Counted from the first letter of the stretch, positions 8,206 through 17,796 are shown. The stretch: 64,000 nt of DNA from Pelosinus baikalensis (GCF_020819555.1 NZ_JAJHJB010000003.1:1-64000); one strand, 5' to 3'. Translations and numbers: made by a program. Notes: a model not told the origin generated them from the sequence alone.

Positions 8206-8343
8206 TTGGGGTATATATTATTAGGAGCAACAATTGGTGCAATGATAGGCTATCTCATTCCTCCAGGGAGCTTTTTCTGGTTTATATTAGGTGCAGCTAG
8301 TGGATATATAGCACGTCCATATATCGATCAGCGCCGATATTGA
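8206..8343 (+). CDS. 45-residue glycine-rich membrane protein
   Basis: A TTG at 8206 with AGGGAGG eight bases upstream opens a 45-residue frame ending in TGA at 8341-8343. The product starts MGYILLGATIGAMIGYLIPP and has two short hydrophobic segments with glycine-zipper spacing around a PPGSFFWF turn, then ends in a basic tail (IDQRRY). I do not recognise a family. The pattern of two short helices followed by GYIxxxxID echoes the DUF2273 protein of the same cluster, so it may be a distant miniature relative. An intrinsic terminator follows directly, which supports a genuine last gene of the nusB unit. Confidence 0.7.
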   Translation: MGYILLGATIGAMIGYLIPPGSFFWFILGAASGYIARPYIDQRRY

Positions 8344-8353
8344 AGGAGACTAC

Positions 8354-8377
8354 CCAGACTTTTGTCTGGTTTTTTTT
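8354..8377 (+). terminator. Terminator of the asp23-nusB unit
   Basis: CCAGAC/GTCTGG stem (8354-8359 and 8364-8369), TTTT loop, then eight T residues. Confidence 0.85.
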
Positions 8378-8479
8378 GTACTCTTGTTATATGATAAAGA
8401 AGACTTAATTTATGCAGTGTTCCTATCTTTCATCAAAATATTTAAAGCAATAAATTACATTTTCAAGCAAAGGTGATTT

Positions 8480-9694
8480 ATGAATATCTTTAGTGTAAGT
8501 GAAATTACAAAATATATAAAACAACTTTTTGAATATGATTCTAAAGTTAGTTCTGTATTCATACGTGGAGAAATATCAAACTTTAAGAAACATTACTCTG
8601 GCCATTGCTATTTTACGTTAAAAGATAGCAATGCCACAATTAAAACCGTAATGTTTAAAAGTCGCGCCCAATTTTTAAAATTCGAACCTAAAGATGGTAT
8701 GAAAATAATTGTTGGGGGACAAATAACAGTATTTGAGCGAGATGGGCAATATCAGTTATATGCGAATCAATTAGTACCTGACGGCATTGGAGAGTTAAGC
8801 TTGGCTTATGCTCAGCTTAAAGAAAAACTCGAAAATGAAGGCTTATTTGCTGATGCGCTAAAAAAAGACTTGCCTGTATTGCCTAAAGTTGTAGGTATTC
8901 TTACCTCAGCTACAGGCGCAGTAATAAAAGATATTATGATCGTAGCAAAGCGGCGGCATCCAGGAATTTTATTGAAACTTTATCCTGTGCAGGTACAAGG
9001 ACCAGAGGCGCCTATGCAGATTGTACATGGAATTGAAGTCTTTAATGAGTTGAATAACGTAGACGTTATTATTGTCGGGCGTGGTGGTGGCTCTATTGAA
9101 GAATTATGGGCATTTAATGATGAAAGAGTGGTACGGGCCATTGTTGCATCACAGATTCCTATTGTATCAGCCGTAGGTCATCAAACGGATTATACTTTGG
9201 CAGATTTTGCTGCTGACCGCAGAGCAGCTACTCCATCCCAGGCGGCAGAATTTGTTGTACCAGATGTTAGAGAATTGTATAAATATGTATCAACCTTGCA
9301 TAATATGTTAGAAAGTAATATACGTAATGTATTACAACATCATTTCAGACGACTTGAACAATCTACTCTGAATAGAGTTTTTACCTATCCTTATGAAGTG
9401 TTAGCAGATCGGCAGCAAACCTTAGACAATTGTATGCAACGCTTAGAGCAGGCAATAAAGGTAATTGTTCGAGATAAAAAACATACGTTTACGATTACTG
9501 CAGAAAAATTAGCGATGCTTAATCCTCTGGCTGTATTAGCGAGAGGTTATAGTATTGTACATACTTTAGATGGTCAGGTGGTTAAAAACACTGCTGCATT
9601 GCAACCCGGCCAAACGATTGAGATTATGTTAAATCGAGGAAGGGTAGAAGCTGAGATAATTCATATACAGGAGGAGCATCATGGTAAGAGCTAA
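8480..9694 (+). CDS. xseA: Exodeoxyribonuclease VII large subunit
   Basis: The 404-residue XseA has an N-terminal OB-fold (about residues 1-105), the nuclease core (about 120-320, including GRGGGSIEELWAFNDE and SAVGHQTDYTLADFAADRRAATPSQAAE) and a C-terminal coiled-coil tail. With XseB it degrades single-stranded DNA from both ends. ATG at 8480 has AAAGGTGA upstream. It overlaps xseB by 14 bases, a coupled pair. Length is in the usual 400-450 range. Confidence 0.97.
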   Translation: MNIFSVSEITKYIKQLFEYDSKVSSVFIRGEISNFKKHYSGHCYFTLKDSNATIKTVMFKSRAQFLKFEPKDGMKIIVGGQITVFERDGQYQLYANQLVPDGIGELSLAYAQLKEKLENEGLFADALKKDLPVLPKVVGILTSATGAVIKDIMIVAKRRHPGILLKLYPVQVQGPEAPMQIVHGIEVFNELNNVDVIIVGRGGGSIEELWAFNDERVVRAIVASQIPIVSAVGHQTDYTLADFAADRRAATPSQAAEFVVPDVRELYKYVSTLHNMLESNIRNVLQHHFRRLEQSTLNRVFTYPYEVLADRQQTLDNCMQRLEQAIKVIVRDKKHTFTITAEKLAMLNPLAVLARGYSIVHTLDGQVVKNTAALQPGQTIEIMLNRGRVEAEIIHIQEEHHGKS

Positions 9695-9947
9695 GAAAAA
9701 GGAAGACCAGTATGAAATTAGTTTTGAACAAGCTTTAGAAAAGCTAGAGGCTATTGTTAAACAATTAGAAAAAGGTGAATTGCCTTTAAATGAGTCTTTA
9801 GAACATTTTGCTGAAGGTATAAACTTATCAAAAAATTGTTTGCAGAAATTAAATTTTGCGGAACAGCAAATTGATAAAATTTTATCAGAAGAAAAGGGGA
9901 AAATAATAGAAAGGCCTCTACAATTACAGGAGGACGGTTCATGTTAA
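9681..9947 (+). CDS. xseB: Exodeoxyribonuclease VII small subunit
   Basis: An 88-residue, mostly helical protein with the family signature FEQALEKLEAIVKQLEKGELPLNESL. Multiple XseB copies coat the XseA coiled coil. ATG at 9681 inside the xseA end is preceded by AGGAGGAG. It overlaps ispA by seven bases, continuing a tightly packed operon. Confidence 0.96.
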   Translation: MVRAKKKEDQYEISFEQALEKLEAIVKQLEKGELPLNESLEHFAEGINLSKNCLQKLNFAEQQIDKILSEEKGKIIERPLQLQEDGSC

Positions 9948-10819
9948 AACAATATTGTCAAGAAAAAGGTAAGATTGTTGACCATGCATTGGCTGCATTT
10001 GTTCCTAGTGAAAATGTATATCCACCAAAGATTTTTGAAGCGATGCGCTACAGTTTATTTGCTGGTGGCAAACGATTGCGTCCCATTCTACTTATGGCTG
10101 CTGCTGATTCCATAGGTGGAAAAGGTAGTGATTATCTAAATGTAGCTTGTGGCTTAGAGATGATTCATACTTATTCTTTAATTCACGATGATTTACCAGC
10201 AATGGATGATGATGATTATCGGCGGGGAAAATTGACCAGTCATAAAGTTTTTGGTGAGGGCATGGCAATTTTAGCTGGTGATGGATTATTAACTGCAGCC
10301 TTCACGGTTATGCTTGCTCAACCTGGAGTTCAAGCAGATGTGTTAATAAAAGTAGTTGGAGAAATCAGTAATGCAGCTGGTGCTTTGGGGATGATTGGAG
10401 GACAAGTAATCGATTTATCTTCCGAGGGAGAAAAAATTGACATTGATACTCTCAGTTATATGCACCAAGCGAAAACGGGAGCTTTATTTAAAGCGGCTGT
10501 AAGAGCCGGAGCGCAATTAGCCGGTGGAGAAGAGTGGCAGGTTGCATCATTAACCGAATATGCTAAGCAGTATGGTCTGGCTTTTCAGATTACAGATGAT
10601 ATTTTGGATGTGACAGGAACGCAGGAGAAAATTGGTAAACCTGTTGGAAGTGACGTTAAAAATCATAAAGCAACCTATGTTACCTTATATTCTTTAGGTG
10701 AGGCTCAAGATATGGCAAATCAAGCTGTAACCAATGCTCTACAAGCATTAAAACAGTTCGGCCAGGAAGCAGATATTCTAAGAGAGTTGGTAAGGGCTTT
10801 ATTAACACGCGATAATTGA
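9941..10819 (+). CDS. ispA: Polyprenyl (farnesyl) diphosphate synthase
   Basis: The 292-residue trans-isoprenyl diphosphate synthase has the first Asp-rich motif DDLPAMDDDD starting at residue 83 and the second DDILD at 219-223. It condenses isopentenyl diphosphate with allylic diphosphates, making farnesyl diphosphate for undecaprenyl and quinone side chains. The dxs gene just downstream and the ispH and fni genes elsewhere in the window belong to the same supply route. ATG at 9941 follows GGAGGACG. Chain-length specificity (C15 or C20) cannot be fixed from sequence reading alone. Confidence 0.94.
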   Translation: MLKQYCQEKGKIVDHALAAFVPSENVYPPKIFEAMRYSLFAGGKRLRPILLMAAADSIGGKGSDYLNVACGLEMIHTYSLIHDDLPAMDDDDYRRGKLTSHKVFGEGMAILAGDGLLTAAFTVMLAQPGVQADVLIKVVGEISNAAGALGMIGGQVIDLSSEGEKIDIDTLSYMHQAKTGALFKAAVRAGAQLAGGEEWQVASLTEYAKQYGLAFQITDDILDVTGTQEKIGKPVGSDVKNHKATYVTLYSLGEAQDMANQAVTNALQALKQFGQEADILRELVRALLTRDN

Positions 10820-10829
10820 GGTGTTTGTT

Positions 10830-11288
10830 GTGGCAGATTTCATTGTTATCCTTGGACAAAATATTATATTGGCCACCGCTTTGTCTGCTTGGTTTTGTGC
10901 TCAGATACTCAAGACTTTGACTTCTTATTGGAAACATGGTGCCTTAAATTTTGAACGTTTAGTTGGAGCTGGCGGAATGCCTAGCTCTCACACAGCATTG
11001 GTTATGAGTTTGGCCTGGGCTGTAGGACTTCATGATGGTTTTACATCTTCCTTATTTGCGGTAACCATTGTATTAGCAAGTATTGTAATGTATGATGCCG
11101 CTGGAGTACGTAGAGCTGCAGGAAAACAAGCCAAAGTGATAAATAAATTAGTACGTGAACTCCGAGCAGAGCATACGATTCGTGATATTCGATTAAAAGA
11201 ATTATTAGGACACACTCCACTAGAAGTATTAGCAGGTGCTATACTGGGAATTTCAATAGCCTACGGTTTTAAGAATTTCGTAGGTTAA
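10830..11288 (+). CDS. YuiD/DUF212 divergent PAP2 membrane protein
   Basis: A 152-residue membrane protein with the motif GGMPSSHTALV (about 48-58), which resembles the second phosphatase motif of PAP2 enzymes, and AGVRRAAGKQA, both typical of the DUF212/YuiD family. In plants and bacteria this family is described as a divergent acid-phosphatase relative; substrates are unknown. Placement between ispA and dxs suggests polyprenyl phosphate chemistry, but that is inference. GTG at 10830 has GAGGTG six bases upstream; a GTG at 10821 would overlap that SD. Confidence 0.83.
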   Translation: MADFIVILGQNIILATALSAWFCAQILKTLTSYWKHGALNFERLVGAGGMPSSHTALVMSLAWAVGLHDGFTSSLFAVTIVLASIVMYDAAGVRRAAGKQAKVINKLVRELRAEHTIRDIRLKELLGHTPLEVLAGAILGISIAYGFKNFVG

Positions 11289-11361
11289 TTACTGCAATAG
11301 TAAGAAAAATAATATTGTAAATTCATAAATTGTGGATTACGGGGAACGGGGGTTGTTATAT

Positions 11362-13245
11362 TTGAAGACAATACTTGAGGCCATTAACAAGCCCCAAGAT
11401 TTAAAAAAATTATCACATGAACAGATCAAGTTGCTGGCAGAGGAAATACGCCATTTTCTAATATGTTCTGTTTCAAAAACAGGAGGACATTTAGCGCCAA
11501 ATTTAGGCGTCGTGGAATTAACTCTTGCGATACATAAAGTATTTAATAGTCCGATTGATAAGATCGTCTGGGATGTTGGGCATCAGTCCTATGTACATAA
11601 GGTTTTAACAGGCAGACGAGATGGATTCGCGACTTTACGCCAATTTGGCGGTATTAGTGGCTTTCCGAAAATTAGTGAGAGTGTACATGATTTCTTTGGC
11701 ACAGGACATTCAAGTACTTCTATATCTGCTGCTTTGGGAATGGCGCTTGCCAGAGATATTGCAGATGATAAGGAACATATACTGGCCGTTATCGGTGATG
11801 GCTCACTAACTGGAGGACAGGCATATGAGGCATTGAACCATGCTGGTCATACAGGTACTAATATGATCGTTATTCTTAATGATAATGAAATGTCAATTGC
11901 TAAAAATGTGGGCGCTATGTCAGAATATTTGTCCAAAATACGAACAGAACCTAAATATACAAAAATAAAGCAAGACATCGAATTCTTATTGCGCCGCATC
12001 CCTGCAATTGGTGAAAGTGTAGCAAAAACAGTAGAACGTGTTAAAGATAGTTTACGCTATCTATTAGTCCCTGGTGTTCTTTTTGAAGAATTAGGATTTA
12101 ATTATATCGGTCCCATTGATGGACATAATTTTGAACTATTAAGTGAAGTACTAGAAAAAGCTAAAAAAATGCAGGGACCAATACTCATTCATGTTCTTAC
12201 TTGCAAAGGAAAGGGATATAAACCTGCCGAATGTAATCCTGATAAATTTCATGGTGTTGGTCCCTATTGCATTGAATCTGGCGAAGTTATAAAAAATGGG
12301 AATACACCAACCTATACTGCTATTTTTGGCGAGACACTACTTCATTTAGCCAAACAGGATAAGCGGATTGTTGCAATAACAGCTGCAATGCCAGAAGGAA
12401 CGGGACTTAAAAAATTTGCAGCTGAGTTTCCCAAACGTTTCTTTGATGTAGGTATTGCGGAACAAAATGCTGTTACTATGGCAGCGGGTATGGCTACCAA
12501 AGGAATGAGACCAGTTGTAGCCTTGTATTCTACCTTTGCTCAAAGGGCATATGATCAAATCTTACATGATATTTGCTTGCAGAAGCTTCCTGTATTATTT
12601 GCTTTGGATCGTGCTGGAATCGTAGGTGAGGATGGGCCGACACATCATGGATTATTTGATTATAGCTATCTACGGCATATTCCTAATCTAACAATTATGG
12701 CACCTAAAGATGAAAATGAGTTACGGCATATGGTATTCACCGCACTTAATACGAATGGACCCGTAGCGATTCGTTATCCTAGGGGAAGTGGATTAGGCGT
12801 ACCGATCGATCAATCATTGCAACAACTTACAATTGGCGTTGCAGATGAAGTGAAAAATGGCACAAATGTAGCATTTTTAGCGGTTGGTTCTATGGTTGAG
12901 ACCTGTATAGAAGCAAGAGAAATTTTAGCTTCAGAAGGTATATTGGCAAGTGTTATAAATGCTAGATTTATAAAGCCGCTAGATGAACAGATGATAAGAA
13001 AGGTGTGTAAAAATTTTGTAATCATCATTACAGTTGAAGAAAATGTTTTAGCTGGTGGTTTTGGCTCTAGTGTATTGGAATACATACATGATCAAAACAT
13101 TGGTGGTGTAAATGTTTTACGGCTAGGATTCCCAGATCAGTTTATAGAACAAGGTGCACGCAAGCAAATTTTAGCAAAATATGGATTACATGCAGCCGGC
13201 ATTGCTTCTACTGCAAAATCATATGTCCAAAAAATTAAGGTGTGA
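11362..13245 (+). CDS. dxs: 1-deoxy-D-xylulose-5-phosphate synthase
   Basis: The 627-residue thiamine-diphosphate enzyme joins pyruvate and glyceraldehyde 3-phosphate, the entry step of the MEP isoprenoid route. The ThDP site GDGSLTGG lies near residue 145 with the metal-binding Asn near 173; the transketolase domain contains DVGIAEQNAV, and the C-terminal domain follows after about 500. TTG at 11362 has GGGGG nine bases upstream and gives the usual start; the frame opens 30 bases earlier without a good SD. It overlaps tlyA-side sequence only in non-coding bases if tlyA starts at 13251. Confidence 0.96.
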   Translation: MKTILEAINKPQDLKKLSHEQIKLLAEEIRHFLICSVSKTGGHLAPNLGVVELTLAIHKVFNSPIDKIVWDVGHQSYVHKVLTGRRDGFATLRQFGGISGFPKISESVHDFFGTGHSSTSISAALGMALARDIADDKEHILAVIGDGSLTGGQAYEALNHAGHTGTNMIVILNDNEMSIAKNVGAMSEYLSKIRTEPKYTKIKQDIEFLLRRIPAIGESVAKTVERVKDSLRYLLVPGVLFEELGFNYIGPIDGHNFELLSEVLEKAKKMQGPILIHVLTCKGKGYKPAECNPDKFHGVGPYCIESGEVIKNGNTPTYTAIFGETLLHLAKQDKRIVAITAAMPEGTGLKKFAAEFPKRFFDVGIAEQNAVTMAAGMATKGMRPVVALYSTFAQRAYDQILHDICLQKLPVLFALDRAGIVGEDGPTHHGLFDYSYLRHIPNLTIMAPKDENELRHMVFTALNTNGPVAIRYPRGSGLGVPIDQSLQQLTIGVADEVKNGTNVAFLAVGSMVETCIEAREILASEGILASVINARFIKPLDEQMIRKVCKNFVIIITVEENVLAGGFGSSVLEYIHDQNIGGVNVLRLGFPDQFIEQGARKQILAKYGLHAAGIASTAKSYVQKIKV

Positions 13246-13250
13246 TGCTA

Positions 13251-14063
13251 ATGGGTAAAATCAATAAAGAACGATTAGATGTTTTACTACTACATAAAGG
13301 CCTAGTTTCCAGTCGGGAAAGAGCTAAATCCTATATCATGGCAGGCTTAGTTTTTGTTGATGGACAAAAGATAGATAAAGCAGGCACTTTAGTACCCGTT
13401 GAAAGTAAGATACTGATCACAGGAGATAATATTGGCTATGTTAGCCGAGGTGGCTTGAAGCTTGCCAAAGCTTTGGAGTATTTCAATATAAATCTTAAAG
13501 ACAAGATTATGGCTGATATTGGTGCTTCTACGGGCGGATTTACAGACTGTGCCTTGAAGAATGGTATTCAGAAAGTTTATGCTGTTGATGTTGGTTATGG
13601 ACAATTAGCCTGGTCCCTTCGAACGGATAGTCGAGTCATTAACATGGAGCGTACTAATATCCGAAATGTGACCTTAGAGCAGTTAGGAGAAACCTTAGAC
13701 TTTGTTTCAATTGATGTAGCATTTATATCTTTAACTAAAGTACTGCCGGTTATCAAACCGTTATTGTCTTCAGATGGTACCGTTGTCGCTTTGATTAAAC
13801 CACAATTTGAAGCTGGACGTGAAAAAGTTGGCAAAAAAGGAGTCGTTAAAGACCCTTTAGTGCATAAGGAAGTTATTTTTAATATTATTGAGCATGCATG
13901 TACTGTTGGTTTTATGCCTCTTGGTCTTACTTATTCTCCTGTAAAAGGACCTGAAGGAAACATAGAATATCTTGTTTACCTATCAAATTTTCCAGCAGAT
14001 ATAAACGTTACGCTTGAGACGATTGAAGAGGTTGTAAAAGAAGCTCATGCTAATGCAGTATAA
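13251..14063 (+). CDS. tlyA: TlyA-type rRNA 2'-O-methyltransferase
   Basis: A 270-residue protein with an N-terminal S4 RNA-binding domain (about 5-65) and an FtsJ-like methyltransferase domain containing DIGASTGGFTDC (the SAM motif) and later IKPQFEAGRE. TlyA enzymes methylate ribose positions in 16S and/or 23S rRNA; in Bacillus the equivalent is YqxC, in the same dxs-yqxC-argR-recN order. ATG at 13251 has AAGGTG eight bases upstream, favoured over an ATG six bases earlier. Confidence 0.92.
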   Translation: MGKINKERLDVLLLHKGLVSSRERAKSYIMAGLVFVDGQKIDKAGTLVPVESKILITGDNIGYVSRGGLKLAKALEYFNINLKDKIMADIGASTGGFTDCALKNGIQKVYAVDVGYGQLAWSLRTDSRVINMERTNIRNVTLEQLGETLDFVSIDVAFISLTKVLPVIKPLLSSDGTVVALIKPQFEAGREKVGKKGVVKDPLVHKEVIFNIIEHACTVGFMPLGLTYSPVKGPEGNIEYLVYLSNFPADINVTLETIEEVVKEAHANAV

Positions 14064-14085
14064 AATTTAAAATATAACAGAGGAA

Positions 14086-14113
14086 TTGACCATTTATAGG
14101 TGAATTCTATAAT
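14086..14113 (+). promoter_or_regulatory. Sigma-A promoter before nadK
   Basis: TTGACC (14086-14091), 16-base spacer, TATAAT (14108-14113). It would drive nadK-mnmM-argR-recN. Confidence 0.65.
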
Positions 14114-14126
14114 AGAGATACATTAG

Positions 14127-14152
14127 GGCAGGCGATTTTATATCACCTGCCT
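14127..14152 (+). repeat. Hairpin in the nadK 5' leader
   Basis: GGCAGGCGA and TCACCTGCC form an imperfect stem around a TTTTATA loop. It has no T-run, so it is probably not a terminator. It lies between the nadK promoter and its SD and may affect leader stability. Confidence 0.4.
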
Positions 14153-14182
14153 ATGGTGTACTTAATTAATGGGGGATTGCTT

Positions 14183-15052
14183 GTGTTGACAGTAGGTCTA
14201 TTTCCTAATATTAATAAACAAAGTGTTGTCACCGTACTAATCCAAGTGATACAGCATTTGCAAAAACGCAATGTGCAGATAGTATTACTTAAAGATGTTG
14301 CGGAGAAAATTGGCTATCCAGAATTAGGCTGTAGCCAGCAAGACATGATAAAAAAAATAACTGTAGGCTTAACGATAGGTGGAGATGGGACGTTATTAAA
14401 CACCGCAAGAGAAATCTCTGCTATGGGTATACCTCTTTGTGGAGTTAATATGGGCAGGCTTGGATTCTTAACAGAGATAGAACTTCCTGATTTGAATGCA
14501 TCATTAGATAAGCTTATTGATAGAAAGTATCAAATTGAAGAGCACTTAATGTTAGATGCAATGATTCTTCGCCAAAATAGACTCATTCATGTATCATCTG
14601 CTCTTAATGATGTTGTTATAAGTAAAAGTGGTGTCTCACGCATGATTAAGTTTAATGTATCTCTAGATAATGTACTAACCGCAAATTATGCTGCTGATGG
14701 CTTAATTATTGCTACAGCTACTGGCTCTACAGGATATTCTTTATCCGCTGGCGGTCCAATCATTAATCCATTATTAAAAGTTATGGTGTTAACACCTATT
14801 TGTTCTCATACATTGCATGTTAGACCATTAGTTGTTTCTGAAAAAGAGGAAATTAAAGTTGAGATGACAGGAAACCAAGAAGATGTCGTTCTAACTATTG
14901 ATGGGCAAACAGTATATAGTTTAATCGCAAATGATACAGTACTAATAAAGCAATCTCCTTTTAGTGCTCAATTTATACGTTTGAATAACAGAAGTTATTA
15001 TGAGACCTTACGGATAAAATTGTGGCGGAGTGAGAAAAATGCAAACCTTTAA
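14183..15052 (+). CDS. nadK: NAD kinase
   Basis: A 289-residue NAD kinase, making NADP from NAD. The GGDGT motif lies at residues 66-70 (TIGGDGTLLNTARE), followed by NDVVISK and the conserved glycine-rich block DGLIIATATGSTGYSLSAGG. GTG at 14183 is chosen because GGGGGA is six bases upstream and the product then starts MLTVGLFPNINK as expected; the longer frame from 14153 reads through the leader hairpin. It overlaps mnmM by 14 bases. Confidence 0.95.
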   Translation: MLTVGLFPNINKQSVVTVLIQVIQHLQKRNVQIVLLKDVAEKIGYPELGCSQQDMIKKITVGLTIGGDGTLLNTAREISAMGIPLCGVNMGRLGFLTEIELPDLNASLDKLIDRKYQIEEHLMLDAMILRQNRLIHVSSALNDVVISKSGVSRMIKFNVSLDNVLTANYAADGLIIATATGSTGYSLSAGGPIINPLLKVMVLTPICSHTLHVRPLVVSEKEEIKVEMTGNQEDVVLTIDGQTVYSLIANDTVLIKQSPFSAQFIRLNNRSYYETLRIKLWRSEKNANL

Positions 15053-15632
15053 TGCTATAAAATTGGCACAACAGTTATTAAGTGATAAAGTAAATAGGGC
15101 CAAATTTTTAGTAGATACTACAGCTGGTAATGGAAAAGACTCTTTATTCCTAGCACAAAACTCACCTATAGATGCGATGGTTTGGAGTTTTGATGTTCAA
15201 CAAGCAGCAATTATAAAAACAAAAGAATTATTGTCGAAATATAGTTTAGATGATAAAGTAAAATTGATAATAGACAGTCATGCAAATATAGATCAGTATT
15301 TTAATAGAAGAATTGATGTAGCTATGTTTAATCTTGGGTATTTACCTAACGCTCAGCACAAGATTACAACGCAATGTCAATCTACAATAGCGGCTTTACA
15401 AAAAATACTAGGCTTACTCTCTACAGGAGGGGTAATTTCTATCATAGCTTACTCTGGTCATCAGGAAGGATATCTGGAAAACAAAGCAGTACAGGAATTA
15501 CTTACATCATTGCCTTCAAATATCTTTACGGTTGGCTGTTGGTCAATGATAAATCATAGTAATAACCCACCAATATTATATATAGTTGAAAAAATGAGGG
15601 GGGAAGCATATGAAAGTACGGCGCCACAGTAA
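15039..15632 (+). CDS. mnmM: MnmM/YtqB-type SAM methyltransferase
   Basis: A 197-residue class I methyltransferase with motif I DTTAGNGKDSLFLA (about 28-41) and AMFNLGYLPN (about 95-104), the pattern of the YtqB family (formerly called a putative rRNA methylase). Family members were assigned as MnmM, which methylates the nm5 group at wobble uridine 34 of tRNAs; I transfer that by motif likeness only. ATG at 15039 has GGAG eight bases upstream. It sits inside the nadK-argR-recN unit. Confidence 0.8.
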   Translation: MQTFNAIKLAQQLLSDKVNRAKFLVDTTAGNGKDSLFLAQNSPIDAMVWSFDVQQAAIIKTKELLSKYSLDDKVKLIIDSHANIDQYFNRRIDVAMFNLGYLPNAQHKITTQCQSTIAALQKILGLLSTGGVISIIAYSGHQEGYLENKAVQELLTSLPSNIFTVGCWSMINHSNNPPILYIVEKMRGEAYESTAPQ

Positions 15633-16062
15633 GATTAAAGAAATTATTGAAGATAATGTGATTGAAACCCAAGAAGAATTAGCTGTCGCATTACGTAAAC
15701 AAGAAATTGAAGTCACTCAGGCTACGGTATCGAGGGATATTAAAGAATTAATGCTTATTAAGGTGCCTGCAGGTGATGGACGTTATCGCTATGCTTTTCC
15801 TGTAGAACAAAATGCTGCATTTTTGCAACCTCGTATGGAACGTATTTTCCAGGACTCTGTTGTTGATATCGACTATAGTGAAAATATTATTGTTATAAAA
15901 ACCTTGCCTGGAACTGCTCAAGCAGTCGCTGCGGCCATTGATAATACAAAATGGCCTGATATTATTGGTACAGTAGCCGGTGATGATAATATTTTGGTTG
16001 TTGTTAAACCGACTGATGCTGTACCTAAGGTAATTGCAAAATTGCAGACATTATCACAGTAG
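15610..16062 (+). CDS. argR: ArgR, arginine-responsive repressor
   Basis: A 150-residue repressor. The N-terminal winged-helix domain contains TQATVSRDIKELMLIKVP (about 37-54); the C-terminal domain (about 80-150) carries the GTAQAVAAAID and GTVAGDDNILVVV motifs that build the hexamer and the arginine pocket. No arginine biosynthesis genes lie in this window, so its targets are elsewhere. ATG at 15610 follows GGGGGAAG and overlaps the mnmM end. The argR-recN order is conserved in Firmicutes. Confidence 0.96.
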   Translation: MKVRRHSKIKEIIEDNVIETQEELAVALRKQEIEVTQATVSRDIKELMLIKVPAGDGRYRYAFPVEQNAAFLQPRMERIFQDSVVDIDYSENIIVIKTLPGTAQAVAAAIDNTKWPDIIGTVAGDDNILVVVKPTDAVPKVIAKLQTLSQ

Positions 16063-16080
16063 TGTTAGGAGCGAATTAAT

Positions 16081-17796
16081 GTGTTAAAATCATTGACTGT
16101 TACTAATTTTGCATTAATTGAACAAGCCGTGGTGGAATTTGATGAAGGGTTAAATATACTAACTGGAGAAACAGGCGCAGGAAAATCGATCCTAATTGAT
16201 GCTTTAAGTATCATTTTAGGAAATCGAGCTTCTGTTGATTCGATTCGAACAGGCTGTGATTTCTTTAGAGTTGAGGCAGTATTTGATATTTCTAAATTAA
16301 CTTCTATTTATAAAATAATCGATGAGCAAGGCATTACTCTTGAAGATGATGCAGTAGTAATTATTAGCCGTCGTTTCTCTAGACAAGGTAAAAATAGCAT
16401 TTTAATTAATGGCTGTCATGTTACCGTAAATACATTGCGACAGATTGGTGAAAAACTTGTTGATATGCATGGTCAACATGAAAATCAAGCCTTATTACGC
16501 CCAGAATCTTATTTATTCCTACTAGATGCTTTTGATGAAAAAATTAAAATAGAATTGGAAGAGTATCGTCAAATATATCAAAGGTGGCTTGAAGTAATAA
16601 AGCAGCAAGCAGTACTTGAACAAAACTCTCGAGAAAGAGCTCAACGCATTGATATGTTAAGTTGGCAAACCAAAGAAATAGCGTTAGCCCAATTAAAACC
16701 CGGTGAAGATGAGGAGATTGAGCGGCAAATCCCCGTATTGGCAAATGTTGAGAAAATTACAACTGCAGTCAATCGGTCCTATATTTTATTGGAACAAGGT
16801 ACTGCTGGAGTACAAGGTATTTTACCAGCTTTGGCTGAAGTGAAGCATGAATTAGAAGTGATTGCCCGTTATGATAATCGCATACAGGAACAGTTAACTG
16901 CTGTAAGTGATGCGTTATATCAATTAGAAGAAAGCTGCACCGATTTACGTGTATATGGTGATGAAATTGATTTTGATCCTCATAAATTAGTTACATTACA
17001 AGAACGTATGGATGTAATTTATAAATTAAAGAAAAAATATGGAACAACCATTATAGAAATATTGCAATATTACGAAAAATCTCTTGCTGAGCTGGAAGAT
17101 ATACATAATTATGATCAGACAATCGCTAACTTAAATCAACAACAAAAGACTTTAGAAGAGAAGCTAAATTCTTACTGCGAAAAACTTCATGCTCTAAGGA
17201 AGCAATCATCTAAGATATTATCAGAGCAGATCAGTAAACATTTAGCGGATTTAGGAATGACAAATGCGACATTTGATATTAAAGTCATACCTCGTCCAGA
17301 TTTTACTTTTCATGGTGCTGATGAAGTAAGTTTCTTATTTTCTGCCAACCTTGGTGAGCAAACTAAACCGCTATATAAAATTGCGTCTGGTGGAGAACTT
17401 TCCCGCATTGCTCTAGCAATAAAAACAGTTTGTGCATATCGTGATGCTGTTGGTATTATGGTCTTTGATGAAATTGATGCAGGAATTGGCGGACAAGCTG
17501 GACATATGGTAGCCGAAAAGGTAGCTAAAGTAGCTTGTGCCAGACAAGTATTGTGCATTACTCATTTGCCTCAGATTGCTTGTATGGCTGATCGCCATGT
17601 GTATATAAAGAAACAAATTGAGGGTGAGAGGACAAATACAATCATTACGGTTCTCACAAAAGAGGAGCAATTATTGGAATTAACGCGAATGATTTCAGGC
17701 AATGAGATTACACCAATTGCATTGGAAAATGCGAATCAAATATTTAAATCTGCATTGATAAAAAAAGAAAAATGGAAAAATAAAGCGCAAGCATAA
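16081..17796 (+). CDS. recN: RecN, DNA repair SMC-like ATPase
   Basis: A 571-residue SMC-like protein with Walker A GETGAGKS at residues 29-36, two coiled-coil arms (about 155-245 and 300-400), the ABC signature ASGGELSRIALA and Walker B IMVFDEIDAGIGG. RecN acts early at double-strand breaks. GTG at 16081 is preceded by TAGGAG. It is the last gene before a terminator that overlaps its stop codon, and precedes spoIVB as in Bacillus. Confidence 0.97.
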   Translation: MLKSLTVTNFALIEQAVVEFDEGLNILTGETGAGKSILIDALSIILGNRASVDSIRTGCDFFRVEAVFDISKLTSIYKIIDEQGITLEDDAVVIISRRFSRQGKNSILINGCHVTVNTLRQIGEKLVDMHGQHENQALLRPESYLFLLDAFDEKIKIELEEYRQIYQRWLEVIKQQAVLEQNSRERAQRIDMLSWQTKEIALAQLKPGEDEEIERQIPVLANVEKITTAVNRSYILLEQGTAGVQGILPALAEVKHELEVIARYDNRIQEQLTAVSDALYQLEESCTDLRVYGDEIDFDPHKLVTLQERMDVIYKLKKKYGTTIIEILQYYEKSLAELEDIHNYDQTIANLNQQQKTLEEKLNSYCEKLHALRKQSSKILSEQISKHLADLGMTNATFDIKVIPRPDFTFHGADEVSFLFSANLGEQTKPLYKIASGGELSRIALAIKTVCAYRDAVGIMVFDEIDAGIGGQAGHMVAEKVAKVACARQVLCITHLPQIACMADRHVYIKKQIEGERTNTIITVLTKEEQLLELTRMISGNEITPIALENANQIFKSALIKKEKWKNKAQA

